The position numbers and the translations under genes were made by a program. 64,000 nt of DNA from NCBI RefSeq assembly GCF_001949145.1, contig NW_019091508.1:457716-521715 (forward strand), read 5' to 3'. Shown here one piece after another: positions 31,801-43,800 of the stretch. This stretch comes from Acanthaster planci (Eukaryota > Echinodermata > Asteroidea > Valvatida > Acanthasteridae). Numbering within the stretch: position 1 is the stretch's first letter; each line of letters starts with the position of its first letter. Under the pieces are notes generated by a model. It did no database searches, was not told where the DNA came from, and saw only the letters and a program-made list of their open reading frames with translations.

Positions 31801-34800
31801 CAGTTCCCTTTGAAACCGAAAGAACAAAATTCCAACTGATGTCAGAAATGCTATAAATGTTCAGAGCTGGCACAAACTCAAGAGCACATCACATGGAATT
31901 GTTTTACCGAGGTTGCCTTACATTAAACCTGAAATGTCAGATAGGATTTTAGATGCCTGCATAAAAGTTCATCACGCGCGGTACTGGGTACTTGTACATG
32001 GGGTAAAAGTAACAATGTCCGGTTTCTTTAGTGAACAGCAAGTGGCGTTGATATACGTGTACATGTACATTGTAATACATGTATGGGGCATGCAGTACAT
32101 GTATCTTACATAATATACACTCAAGAAAAATTAAAGACTTTCCACAATAAACACGGGAAAATCAAAGGCAAGATCACAAAGGAGCACTCAACCATGCCAG
32201 TCAATCGGTAACATCATACTCAGTGTGACAGGTGATTGGCCAGAATGTGCTTTCTCAGTACTACGTCTTTCAAAAATCATTTTCTAAGATTTCCAAACAC
32301 AGTGGTGTATCAACTTATCACATGGTTTATCCGCTGTCCGTGTAAGCAAGCCCAGCCCATACCATGTACTGATGTAGGAAACCATGTTGCCGCATGTAAT
32401 ATTGTTGACCCTTCGAGCTTGTGTCACACTTTATTTGTGCAAATGGGCCGTAAGGTAGTTTTGTACACAGTGTTTTTATTTTTCTCACAGCTGCTGCTGT
32501 ATCTGCAAGAGTTCTCCCACAAAATGCTGGCAAAGACCAGTGACTTGGAGAAGAAGGTGGACAATCTGGTGCACGAGACCAAGTGCACAGACTCCCGAGT
32601 ACACAATGTCTTCAACGACTTCCTCATGCTGGCCAACACACAGTTCATTGAAAATGTAAGTAACGCTGAGTCCGCTGTGGCTGAACCAGTTGATCGGAGG
32701 TAATGCCACTCCTACCAGCCTCCAGTCATGCCACAAGCTACTCGAGTGAAGTGTGACAAAGATGTTCCTTTGTTATTTTTCATCCCTGTTTCCTGTATCC
32801 GGACCTGTGAATTCATTTGCTGTAACCTCAACTTACATGTACCAGTATTTTGTAGCTGAGATGTGTACACTTCTGTGAGCTTACATGTACCTATTCTTCC
32901 ATTGTCGTGAGGGCCACTCACAAGTCGCGTGAGAAGAACATGTACTGTACGTGTAGTGCAGTGGCCCAAAACATCATATGGACATTTTTGGAAATTTTCC
33001 ACACAAAATACAGTGTGACACCAGACAGAGCACAATTTTCATGTTGTGCATTAGTTTTCCCAGCAGCTGGTTTCACGAAACGTGGCGTAATTTTGAACAA
33101 TGCGTAAGCCTTGTGCCACAAATTTCTGCCATAGCTGCACAATGTTCAATGTTATGAGAGTTCCTTTACTGCACAACATTTTAATTGTATTGAATTTCTT
33201 GGACGAAGATGACTTTGTACAGCTTCTACCGCAGCTGTTCCTTGGCAATATTACAGCAGTCATCAAACAGTCATTGAATTACTACTGCCAGCCATTTTGA
33301 AAAAGTTTTCATCTTTTCTTCATTGGAACAGGACAGAAATATTGAAGTCCATATAAGTTCTTTGTTACCTTCTGAAACAAAGTTGTGCATTCCTCGTATA
33401 AACAAGTTAAATTCAGCAATGATGAGCCTTAACCGAACACAACAAGTTTAGACAAATCATTAATTTTCGTTTTATTCGGGGGAACTTGCGCCACTTAAAA
33501 TCATGGCGTAGGTTACGCCATGATTTGTTGTGCAAGTCACAAACAAGTTTTCTGATATACCGGTAGCCGATAATTTCAGGGGTGTGAGAATTCAGCTTTT
33601 TAGCTGATTTCAGCTTATAGATACACATTGTATACATGACCAACAAGTGAAAGGCATCTGAAAGCACCAGTGAAAGATACCGACTTGAAGTTTTCTGTTC
33701 TTAGTACTTTTAATATTTCTGTAAAGTCTTACTCATACTGAAAGTTTCAGACGAGTTCTGTAGTTTCCAGTCAGCCTCTTAAATTGAGTAATCACTCAGT
33801 GACGCCCATCCTTGCCCCAAAGACATCCTCTTGTTGAACTTTTTTGCACTTCTGTTTATCACCTCTCCCAGTTGGTGTTCATTGACAAGATGTGTACATA
33901 AATTTTCCTAACAAGATGGCTGATTGCTGTATTAGCAGCCTGCATGCGATTCCTGATGGTACAGAGTACCGGAATATGTATAATTAGCCGTGATGATCCA
34001 CTCTCTGGCAGACCCTCTAGAAGACACATGCCAAAATTTTTCATACCTAACCTTCAGGACATCGCCAGGATATTTTTGGGGGTGGGGCAGGGGGGACTTT
34101 TTAAACGAGGAAGTTCTGGGGAGACGGGCAGTGAACTGATAAACCATTTACAGTGCAAGGGGGTCATTTTAAGGGTCCCCCTCCCCCAACAAAATGTTGA
34201 TTTTTATCCCCTTCCATCTCTTTTTTTGTGTATTTCTTTTGATTTTTCCCCTCTGTTTTTCCCTGTTTTAGTTTTTAATTCCAGTAACTGGAGGGGGTCC
34301 CCTGAGGGTCCTCCTTCCCACAGACAACCATACTCCCTGGTGAAACCGAAGGGGCTTACTGTTGCCTTGTCCTGCAGTGCAAGTGCATGAGCCTACAGTA
34401 TCTGTTCATTTGTCTTCAGTTTTCTAATGGGACGTAATTTAATGAGAGTTTGAGCTTCTGGCCAGCGGAGACCTTGGCTTGTTCCTTATTGAGCATCAAT
34501 TAACTCAAAACACCTGACTCTGTCATCATATGACCATTGCTGCATACTAGTTCATATAGGTATAAAGTGTGAATAAAAGTATGGACCAACACATCCCTAA
34601 AGGCCCGTATGCTGTGTACATGCAGACCTTCGGTACAGGTACATGACCTTACTACAGGGGTGCGTTCGCGCAGTTACTCCTGTTAACATGAGTGAGGATG
34701 CGCGTGCATAACTCCTGGGTCAGGAGTATACTCCTGCATGATCTCGCTGATCCTTGGGGCGTACTCCTGCCGTTCGTGTGCTTTGGGAGAGTACTTGCGT

Positions 34801-37800
34801 TAACACAAGTACATGTACATGTAGCTCACTCAGCTATACCCCCAGATGTACAAGAACATGTACATGTATAAAAAATTTACATTTTTCTTCTACCAAAGCA
34901 CAGTGGCAGAGAAATCTAAGTGGCAACCTAGCCATCTCTAAAGTTGGGGGGGGGGGTCACACGTGTACAGAATCCTCGGGTGTGTACTCCCTATTGTTTT
35001 GAAAGTTGTCCTGAAACCAACATTCTTGAATCGTGCCTTGTTTTCACATTTCGTCTGGGTGCCCTGTAACGGTGTACGGACTTGGCATTCAAATTGAATT
35101 TGACCACACACAAAAAAAATTCACAGTCTGCCAATTAGTCCTCATTTCCTGTTTCGCTTTATTAGTCCTGTCGGGGTTGATTCAACTGCTCATCCTGAAC
35201 TTAAGTCCTCGATCCACTCCTCTTTCATGACTAGATTCCATTCCTTTAGGGCACCTCCTCCAGCAAGCATTCGTCCTGTGCTGGGCTTTAAAACAAACAG
35301 AGGATGCTGTGTCTTCATTGGCTGTGTTGGAAGTTTCCCGATTGTCACGCAAGACCACCACAAATGAACATCTTCCTTTCTGCGCATGCCAGTTGTCATT
35401 TCTTACAGGGTGTGTGGTACAGTAGGCACGCGTAGTAACCCTTCTTAAAGCGGAACATTCTAATTGGGTCCCGTTAGAATTAACAGAAACTGCATTTAAG
35501 TGTGGTTGGATATGAAATTTTGTGATAACATTAACAGCTGGCGTGGGAAAAATGAGGACATTTTAGGCAAGAGGAAACTACTAAGTGCAAGCGTATTGGT
35601 ACATTGTACATTCCAATATTTTAATTTGCTTTTCGGTTGAACTTTTTCTACAGCGGGTGTATGACGATTCTGAGGAGACTGACCAGAAACCAGAAACTAC
35701 CAACAAGAGAGAAGAACAGGTACCAGAGATATTTCCTTAGTCAAATGACCAAAGTTTTGAGGGGAAAAAAGTGTGTGTATTTTTCCTGTATTTTCCAGTA
35801 TTTTTACGCCTACAGTACTTAACCCACTCTCAAAATTTTCAAGCCCTGGACTGAGAACCCACTGACATCCCTGTATTTACTCTACGCTTATCACTGACCC
35901 ATCTTCCTTGTTTCCACAAACAAGGTCAAGACAAGAGAGCAGCGAGAAGCGGAGGTCATCCCGCGGGTCATCAAGGCCCTCAACCTGGGCATCAACGTGC
36001 TGGACTCGGCCTTTGAGCAGCTGGACGCCAACGCCGGCAACTCAGACTCAGAGGAAGAGGACCCCACCTACCGGGCCGTGGTGGAACCCATTCTGGAACC
36101 CAAGGTCAGTCGAGGCACTCACCCTGTTGTTCGGTTGCTTGGTTGTTCTGCTGCAGCACTGGAAAGGGAGGAATAAATTTATATTTCGTCTTTTGTTCAT
36201 TACGTTAAGCATATTCAGCCTACATGTATGTAAAATCTAAACGTACTTTATAGTGTAAAACAATACATAAAACTGACATGGCTTTCATAAACAAATTAAC
36301 CACTTCCTGCCGGGGCAGTTATCAATGTTGTTGATGCTGGGGTATTTATCACTTTTTCTGTTTTCAAAATTCTTTAATGATTCCTATCTTCATTTACTGG
36401 ACACTTAAAAACACGTGAAGGACTGTAGCCTGACAGACAAAATCTATTGACGCCCGAGTATTTCAGCTAGGCCTGCAGCCTTGTAAAAAGAGCCCAGATT
36501 GTGCGGTGTTATATAACTTTCTTTTGGTAACGAACCCGGATCAGTGTGCTGCTGACCTCTTTTCAGTTGGGGCCAGATTAGCATGCAGCGGTGCTGTGTG
36601 GCTCATCGCTGCGGTGGTGGAGCGCTTTTCTCCCCAGTGGTAATCCGCTTGCTCTAAATGCCCCAAACCGTGGTATACTGTTTCAAAACAAGGCTGGATT
36701 ATCTCCACTTTTGAGAGTTTAAAAAATGTCGGTAATTCCCTGCAGCCTGGTCTTTTGTTCCAAGTACGGTCTTTTGTTACAAGGCCCTGTTTCCTTTGTC
36801 CGAGTTCGGAGACCCCGACCACACATATAAAGCATACATGTACGTGTCCGGATCTGGAATCCCCGGCAGCGAGTGCATAATACACATTTATTGAAATACA
36901 TCGAAAACACATGAAATTAATACTAAATCAAAAGACATAAAACACCCACAAGAACTCTTCAAGATTTAACCCCATGATGACGGGAACTTTTTTCTGAAAG
37001 CTGACTCCAAGAATTCCAGCCTCGCTTGGCCATGAATGCCACCTGCCAAACCGCAAATTCTTGGATTGTGGCCCTGCATGCTCTGCACGCTTTGAATTAC
37101 ACAGTGAAAAGGCTCATTGTTTGGTGGCATGCGGCTCTACTCACGCTTCCACATTCCCATTGCCTCTTTTCAAAGTGGGGACTATTGTGAAGCTGGTGCT
37201 TATGATGCAAATTTGGTCTTTTCATTTCTGGGCTACACACAAAGGCCAATCACCATATATACAAGAGCCAGGGTCTGCCTTCTTTCACCGTGTTCGCTTG
37301 AGTGTGGGCCAAGAATTATAGCTGTAAAGCGGGCTGAGAATCTCAATTTTTATGGTGGCTCTTACTGTCATCCGTCGCGAAGAGGTTAAAAGAAAATGTG
37401 ACTTGAAAACTGATCACTTGTAAACATGCTGAAAAACTGTGGTTTTGGGGGCTACCATAAACGAACAAAATGATGATGAATTGCAAATAAACTCTGCCAA
37501 AAAAGACACAGTGCTAATACTGGAAAGGTAAGCCTGCCATAATCATCCTTATTATTGAGTATCAAGGCTAGACAAAACATGTTTGAACAGAAGAACGAGT
37601 CTCTGTACACGAACATGTACGAGTCTGTCCTCGGGATAGGTGAGCAAGTGGTAAAATGAGACCTTAATCAGAGATACATGTACGTGCTCGTACAGTGAGT
37701 GTAGAAGGACAGGTACCATTGTATGTACATGTACATACCGTAGAGGATGAACTTGTACTCCCTGCATTAACTTAGACTGTATCGTAGTTACACATCCAAG

Positions 37801-40800
37801 CACACCGTAAATTGCCGCAAGTGTAGGCCTGACCTTTAAACAAGGAAGCATTCAAGAACCCCCATCGTTTAATCCTTGTCTAGTTGAAGTCCATTCTAAT
37901 TATCCACCCAGTTATCTTTAGAGAAACTTGGGGAGCCACTAAAACCTGTTGACACGGATTTGTGGAGAGGGATGAACAAATTCTAGAGAAGAGGGGAAAG
38001 AAAGACCTTTCTGTCTGGTCTTTGATCGGAACCGACCCCCAGCAAACCGGAAGGTCTTTTTTTTTCTTTTTCTTTTTTTCCTAGTTGGTTTACTCCTTTT
38101 CCTGTTTTGGTGGCAGTTGGACCCTGAGGCAGTGTGCACACCTCCGTCTGGAGTGCCTCAGGGTAAACTCCAATTTTTGTGACCGAAAATTTGCACCGGG
38201 TGGGGCAGGATGGACAACAGACCAGAACACTAGTAGGCCCTACCTTCAGGTTTCAGAAAATTTGTTCAGATGCAAACTGATGAATTGAAGAATGTTCATT
38301 ACCTGTACCCTACATGTATCGATATTTGGATGTGGATGTATTGATATTTGGATACTTATTAATAATTTTGTGATACAAAAGTATTAGTATCATTCTACAT
38401 GTAATTGATGTGGATGCCTAATAAATGCAATTCTTTTTCCATGCTAGTGTCCATGCATTTAGATGTATACCAATCACAAGGTGTACATCAATTAACCACA
38501 GTGCCCTTTTTATAACTACGTGTATAATTCCTCACATAAATCCATTTGTGTATACGTGTCAGCCTGTACATGTTCATGTCAGTGTAAAAACTGGTAGCTC
38601 AGTTGGTAGAGCACTGGCAAGGTGTTCCAGAGGCCGCAGGTTCAAATCCCGCTCCAGTCGATTTCTTTGTTCGTCTTTATAATCATTCATAAGCACCTAG
38701 TCAGTTTCCCCATGTGATCTGTTTCATGATCAGTGTATAACTGTTATTACATACTGTATATGTACATGTACTTGTGTGCTAGATCTGGAAATGACTGACA
38801 GTTTGCTACAGGTATTTGGTTTGCAGCATTAACCCAACCCCCTAGGCCCTTTTTGCATGAGACCCTCCTCAGTCCTCCAGAATCCTCCAATTTGGGTGGT
38901 GAAAAAATTGGATTCTCTCTCACTCCTCCAAAATCTTCCAACATTTCTTGAAAATGTTATACATGTATGTACTTGGAGGCCTACTGCCTCACTCCTTCAA
39001 AATGTTCCAGCAATTCCTGTCATTATGTTGAGGCAGTGCAAATGGCATTCTTGAGCAGTGTGGTTGATTCAAGAGAAATATCGGGCTGAATTTATGCATG
39101 ACTGAGCAAGAACAACACAAGGTCTAACCGACGACCTTGCTCATGGCATCCTTCGACATCAGCCATGCACTATTGCCATTCACCCTCAATCCTCCAAAAC
39201 CGCCCAAAGGATTTTGGAGGACTGAGGAGGGTTAGGGTTAATGACTTGTTAATTTCCATGCTACTGTTTAAACGTGCTTGTAGTACAGATTTGTTTTTGC
39301 CAAGAATAATTTGCACGTGCCCATGTGTGAAACTTTTGTTGTCAGATGACACACATCTTGTCCTTCAGCCTCATGTGCTGCTCAAGTGAAGACAAATCAA
39401 AGAGGGTTTATTTATAGACGAGGCCCTCAGACTGTTAAAAAAGGACCACAGTGTATACCCCATGCCATGAGCATATCCAGGAAGCACTGCTTGCCAAGTC
39501 CGTCAGCGGTTTAGCCCATGAACGGTCTTATCCACCCTCTCACTAATCTTATTGGAAGCCCTGCCAAGTTGAGACCGCCTGTTATTTAGTTTGTTTCATT
39601 TTTTTCTTCGTTTCTCATCCTTCTTTTCCCGTCTGGTTGTACGGCTGTTGGCAGGACTTGTACGCTCACCGCTCGCTGCCGTTCCTCATTGGTAGTCCGG
39701 CCTTCATGCAGGATGACAATGTTGGGGTGGCTGATATCACGGAGGAAGGTAACGTGCAACGTTTGATTTTAGTTTCTCCTTTCGAGGAATTTCACGTCGT
39801 CTCATTACCGCTGCCTGTCTGAGTCTCGAGTTGGTTGGAAACGGTAGGGTTTTACTCAAATTAGGACCTGATGCATTTGAGACAGCAGGCATTTTGTGTC
39901 AGACTCAACTCTTTGACTTCTCTGCTGCTGCATGCATCTATACGTATGTCATGGATTACAGAATGTTGTTTGTATTGTTGATTCATATTAAATCATGTCT
40001 CAATACTAGTGCAATTGACTTACTGAAGGATCATTAAAGGATCATTCATGACAGTGATACAGTGTGGCAGGGACCAGTATTTGATGCCTGTACATGTACA
40101 TGAATACATGTATGGCGTGGAGAATGCACGTTGCACTCAACAGGACATGAATGACATGTTTAAAGTGCAGGCTTCAGAACAGATTTTGCAATAAGAAAAT
40201 CAGTAATCGGTGAATACTGGTATTTGCAGGATAATGGAGCAAGTGATACGTGTCTATGAAGTACTTACTGTACATGTAGATTTTTCCTTCCTCTCCACGT
40301 GTACAACACGAATAAGTGAAATAATGTGCTTATTAAATTATATTTTGTGGGATTCAGTCACAAATTTGTTCATTCTGTGTTCAGAAATGAGTGAGGAAGG
40401 ATCTGTGAGTGGCTCAGAGAAGACAACATCAGAGTCTGAATCAGAGGTAAGCAATGCCATTACCTTGACAGAAAGAAGCATGAGCTTGAAATCAGCATAT
40501 GTACGTGTACATTGTAGTATACAAAGTTCATGACCCACGAGTGAAAGTGATCATTAGTGTTTGTCACAGATTCTAATCAGTATTAAGACAAAAGTAATTT
40601 GACTGTGATACTTGACTTAACAACGGGCGACATTCTGTACTTAAAGATAAAACCCCTACGTTGTACTGTAAAGTTGTGGTACACGTATTTTGCTCCCAGA
40701 AATGCTTGCAGTTCATGTGTACATGTACATGTAAATGGTCTTACATTAGGACCATAGGCCTGCTTTATGTGTTCCAATGCGTATCTGTTATTCAACGCAC

Positions 40801-43800
40801 AAGTGTATCCTATCATTGCTGCTTAGATGTAGTTCTTTTAAAACACTGGCCGCTTTAACAGCCTCTGTGAGATTTGGCCCAGTGGTTCCAAACAGGCCCC
40901 TTGCCTTGGCATCAGTTGAGCACTGCATCCTGTATTAGAATTGTCAAACAAATCTGAGAGGGGAAGGGGAGGAAACTGGTGCTTTTTTTTAAGTTAATGT
41001 GCGTCATATTCCCTTGGCGTGTTTCGCTGGACAGCTGCGTCGTGGGAAAATGCCATCTCCAATGAGAATCTACAGTTGCAAAGGCACTAACGGCCTGTCT
41101 GTCCCCAACTGCTCATTTTAATTGATTCGCTCCTCTCTTGCATGGACCTGCCATCTACGTCCTAAATTCTAGGGGTGTATACATGTACTTGTATGTACAT
41201 GATATTTAAGGTTACACAGGAAATGTTCATTGGTCTTGGGTCAAAGTTTTTTAACTGGAGTTGTTTTAGGCAAGAGATGTTGACATGGTGCAGGTACATA
41301 CATGTATGAGTCACTATGGTGGATTTAACTTCATTCTACATGTGCATGTACGTAATCATGTCAAACAGCACTTGTACAATGTGCATTTATGGTGTGGGAG
41401 GATTTTGCAATGTTGGAAGGTACAGTACAGCCTTTGCCACTGACTACAAAAGCGCTCCGTGTACATTTACATGTATATATGCACCAGGATGTGTGGAGGA
41501 GAAGCATGTGAAGTGGGATATGGTTGTTATGTTCCATACCCTCCCCCTTTTACTTTGACATGTACTTTGGTGCATCACTTGATAAACGCAAGGTGTGTTC
41601 TACAGTAGAATACTTTTCAACAACACGCGTTATAACTTCCTGTATAGACAAAGTCTTCTTCACACTTGTACTGATTTGCACTGTGATATTATACTAAGAT
41701 GGTACATTTAAACATGCACTACAACTGGTCATTGAAACCTTTTCATGATTAGTCATAGGGTTTCTTATTTTCAAACCTTTTAGATTTGAAAGCAAAATTA
41801 TTCCAACTTGAAAGTTTGTATATATTTCCATCCACTTTCTGTCATTCTGCAAATGTTGGTTGTTAATCTTTCACTTGAGATGAACTGGCTGAACAACCAA
41901 GAAATACATGTACATGATGTATTCATTAATCTACAAAAAGGCTCAGTAATTCAGCTCTGCACCGAAGGAACATGAAACGGTTTGTCACAGGTAGCAACAT
42001 GTTTCTAACAGGCTTTTTCGGTTTACAGTACACCGACGAGAGCGAAACAGAATCTGAGATTGAATCGGATGTTGCAACAAAGAAGAAACCATCCCAGATA
42101 GAAAGGGTAGGTACTAGTACATATGTGCTCAGATCAAGTACTCATGCTTTTTAAGATTAAGAGCGAGTGTTCATGGCAGAAAGAGCAGTACTTATCGTCT
42201 TCCCATACTTCGCGGAAACCTCTGGAATGTGTTCACATTTTTGGTTGAAATTCAAACAAGCTGATGCAGACAAAATTCTGGCATGTAAAAAAGACACAGT
42301 ACATGTTTGTGCCAGGAAAAACAAGTATTTGGAATGGGTTTGGTATCTGAAGATTCACCATTTGGCTTCACCTCGAAGATGTCACGTCACGGATTGGTCA
42401 GCCTGCTGGAGCAGCTTTCTGCAGTGGTGACCTTATAGGTCAAAGTCATTGTCTGTGAAAGCACGTGCCCTGCATTTGACATGTGTACATTTACATGTAT
42501 CGTCACCATTTTCATAAAGAGGTGAATTTCACACCAGAGAGTAAAACCTAGGTTTCGAGAAAATTGCATTTGAAATTGGTCTCTTTTTCAAATGCTTATT
42601 TTCTCACTACTTAGCATTCTTTTGACTTAACCAATGCTACTGCATGAAAGAAGGGATCTTAAATGACACAGAAGTGCCAATTAACATTTGTAGAGGTCAA
42701 TTAAATTGTTTATTTTGTAGTAAACAAACAAATTTGCCTCTTCATGAAAATGCTAAAATTCATGTGACTTTTGTCTAGTTGTGAAAATGTGCTATTTTGC
42801 TGTAGATGCTAAAATTGTAACATTTGTTATACGTTTCCAGCGTCAAATTTGTCATTTCATGAATACGGTGAAACATGTCTGCCCATTAATTCGCCCTTTA
42901 TTGCAAATGCTTTATCTATGGAAGGTAAATTTACCTCTTTGTGAAAATGCGGTTTAGGTAAAATTTGCCCAGGAAAATCATCGTGATTTGGCTGATTTCC
43001 GTAGATTGGGTAAAAAAATTATTACACCAAGTTGTAAGCACTGCAAAGCCTGGTTAGTTTTGCCAAAAACCAGAAATTTGACCAAAAAATCATGATTTTG
43101 GGGTCAAAGTGGCACATCATGAAAAAGTTGACGGTACATGTACGTGCCCTATTTGTACATTTGCTGTAGATGACGTAACTCATCATTGAAATGCCAGTGG
43201 AGGACAAAGTGTTTGCCCATGCCGTATTGTCTGATCAGGTCTTCAACAGAATAAAGAAGAGGGTTTTAGACATGTTTTGCAACCGTGTGAAGGACAGGTT
43301 ATTAAATCAGGAAAATTGGCAGTGAATAAAAAGTGCTAGGACCTGAATAAGAAACGAAATCTGCATAGTACATCAATAAAGGAGCTACAGGAACATTTCA
43401 AAAGGAATACTGAAAATTCTACTGAATAGATAAAGGACTGATATACATGTAAATATGCTTATTTAGTTTACAGATTCTTGTAGAAGTTTACAGACATGTG
43501 CATTTCTGCAATATTTTCAGTCACAGACCGCAGCTGATATTTCTGTCAACTTTTTACCCAGGCACGGATCCAAGGGGGTGGGGGGTCGAGTAAGTGCACC
43601 AATACCATGGTAAACATGTCATGGTAAATACATGTATGTCATGTAATGTTTCATTATTATTTCCGCTTGTCGGCAAGAAATGAGACAATAAAAAGATCTC
43701 TGCTCTGACTCCCGAACCCCCATGGAAAAATTCCTGGATCCGCCCCTGTTATCCCAGTAAAAATGGATGCATTATGATATGTTTAACTCGGTATTATTGT

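Larger units (their letters stand above)
29439..32490 (+). other. WASHC2 intron 2 content
   Basis: It contains long TACATG arrays at 30001-30061 and 31129-31204 and scattered TACCGGTA words. A pair of related blocks, 30268-30340 and about 30380-30465, form a diverged inverted repeat (ACAATCCTGGACAAAATAG against the reverse complement of TTTGTCCAGGATTGTAG). No exon is seen. Confidence 0.65.
32656..35653 (+). other. WASHC2 intron 3 content
   Basis: It includes a compact hairpin at 33484-33538 and repeat E copy 1 at about 34070-34316. A CpG-richer stretch is present around 34665-34760. No exon was recognised. Confidence 0.65.
36105..39654 (+). other. WASHC2 intron 5 content
   Basis: A repeat-dense 3.5 kb: repeat B copy 2, repeat C copy 2, a TTAA-bounded element, a T-rich run at 38057-38081, a tRNA-derived SINE piece and a CCTCC-rich inverted-repeat element. 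Each is listed separately. No exon was recognised. Confidence 0.75.

Noticed and set aside
38588-38664. Apparent tRNA gene (A and B boxes, near cloverleaf)
   Set aside because: The base before the putative anticodon is not T, the anticodon stem has a mismatch and the acceptor stem is imperfect. The downstream tail looks like a tRNA-derived SINE.
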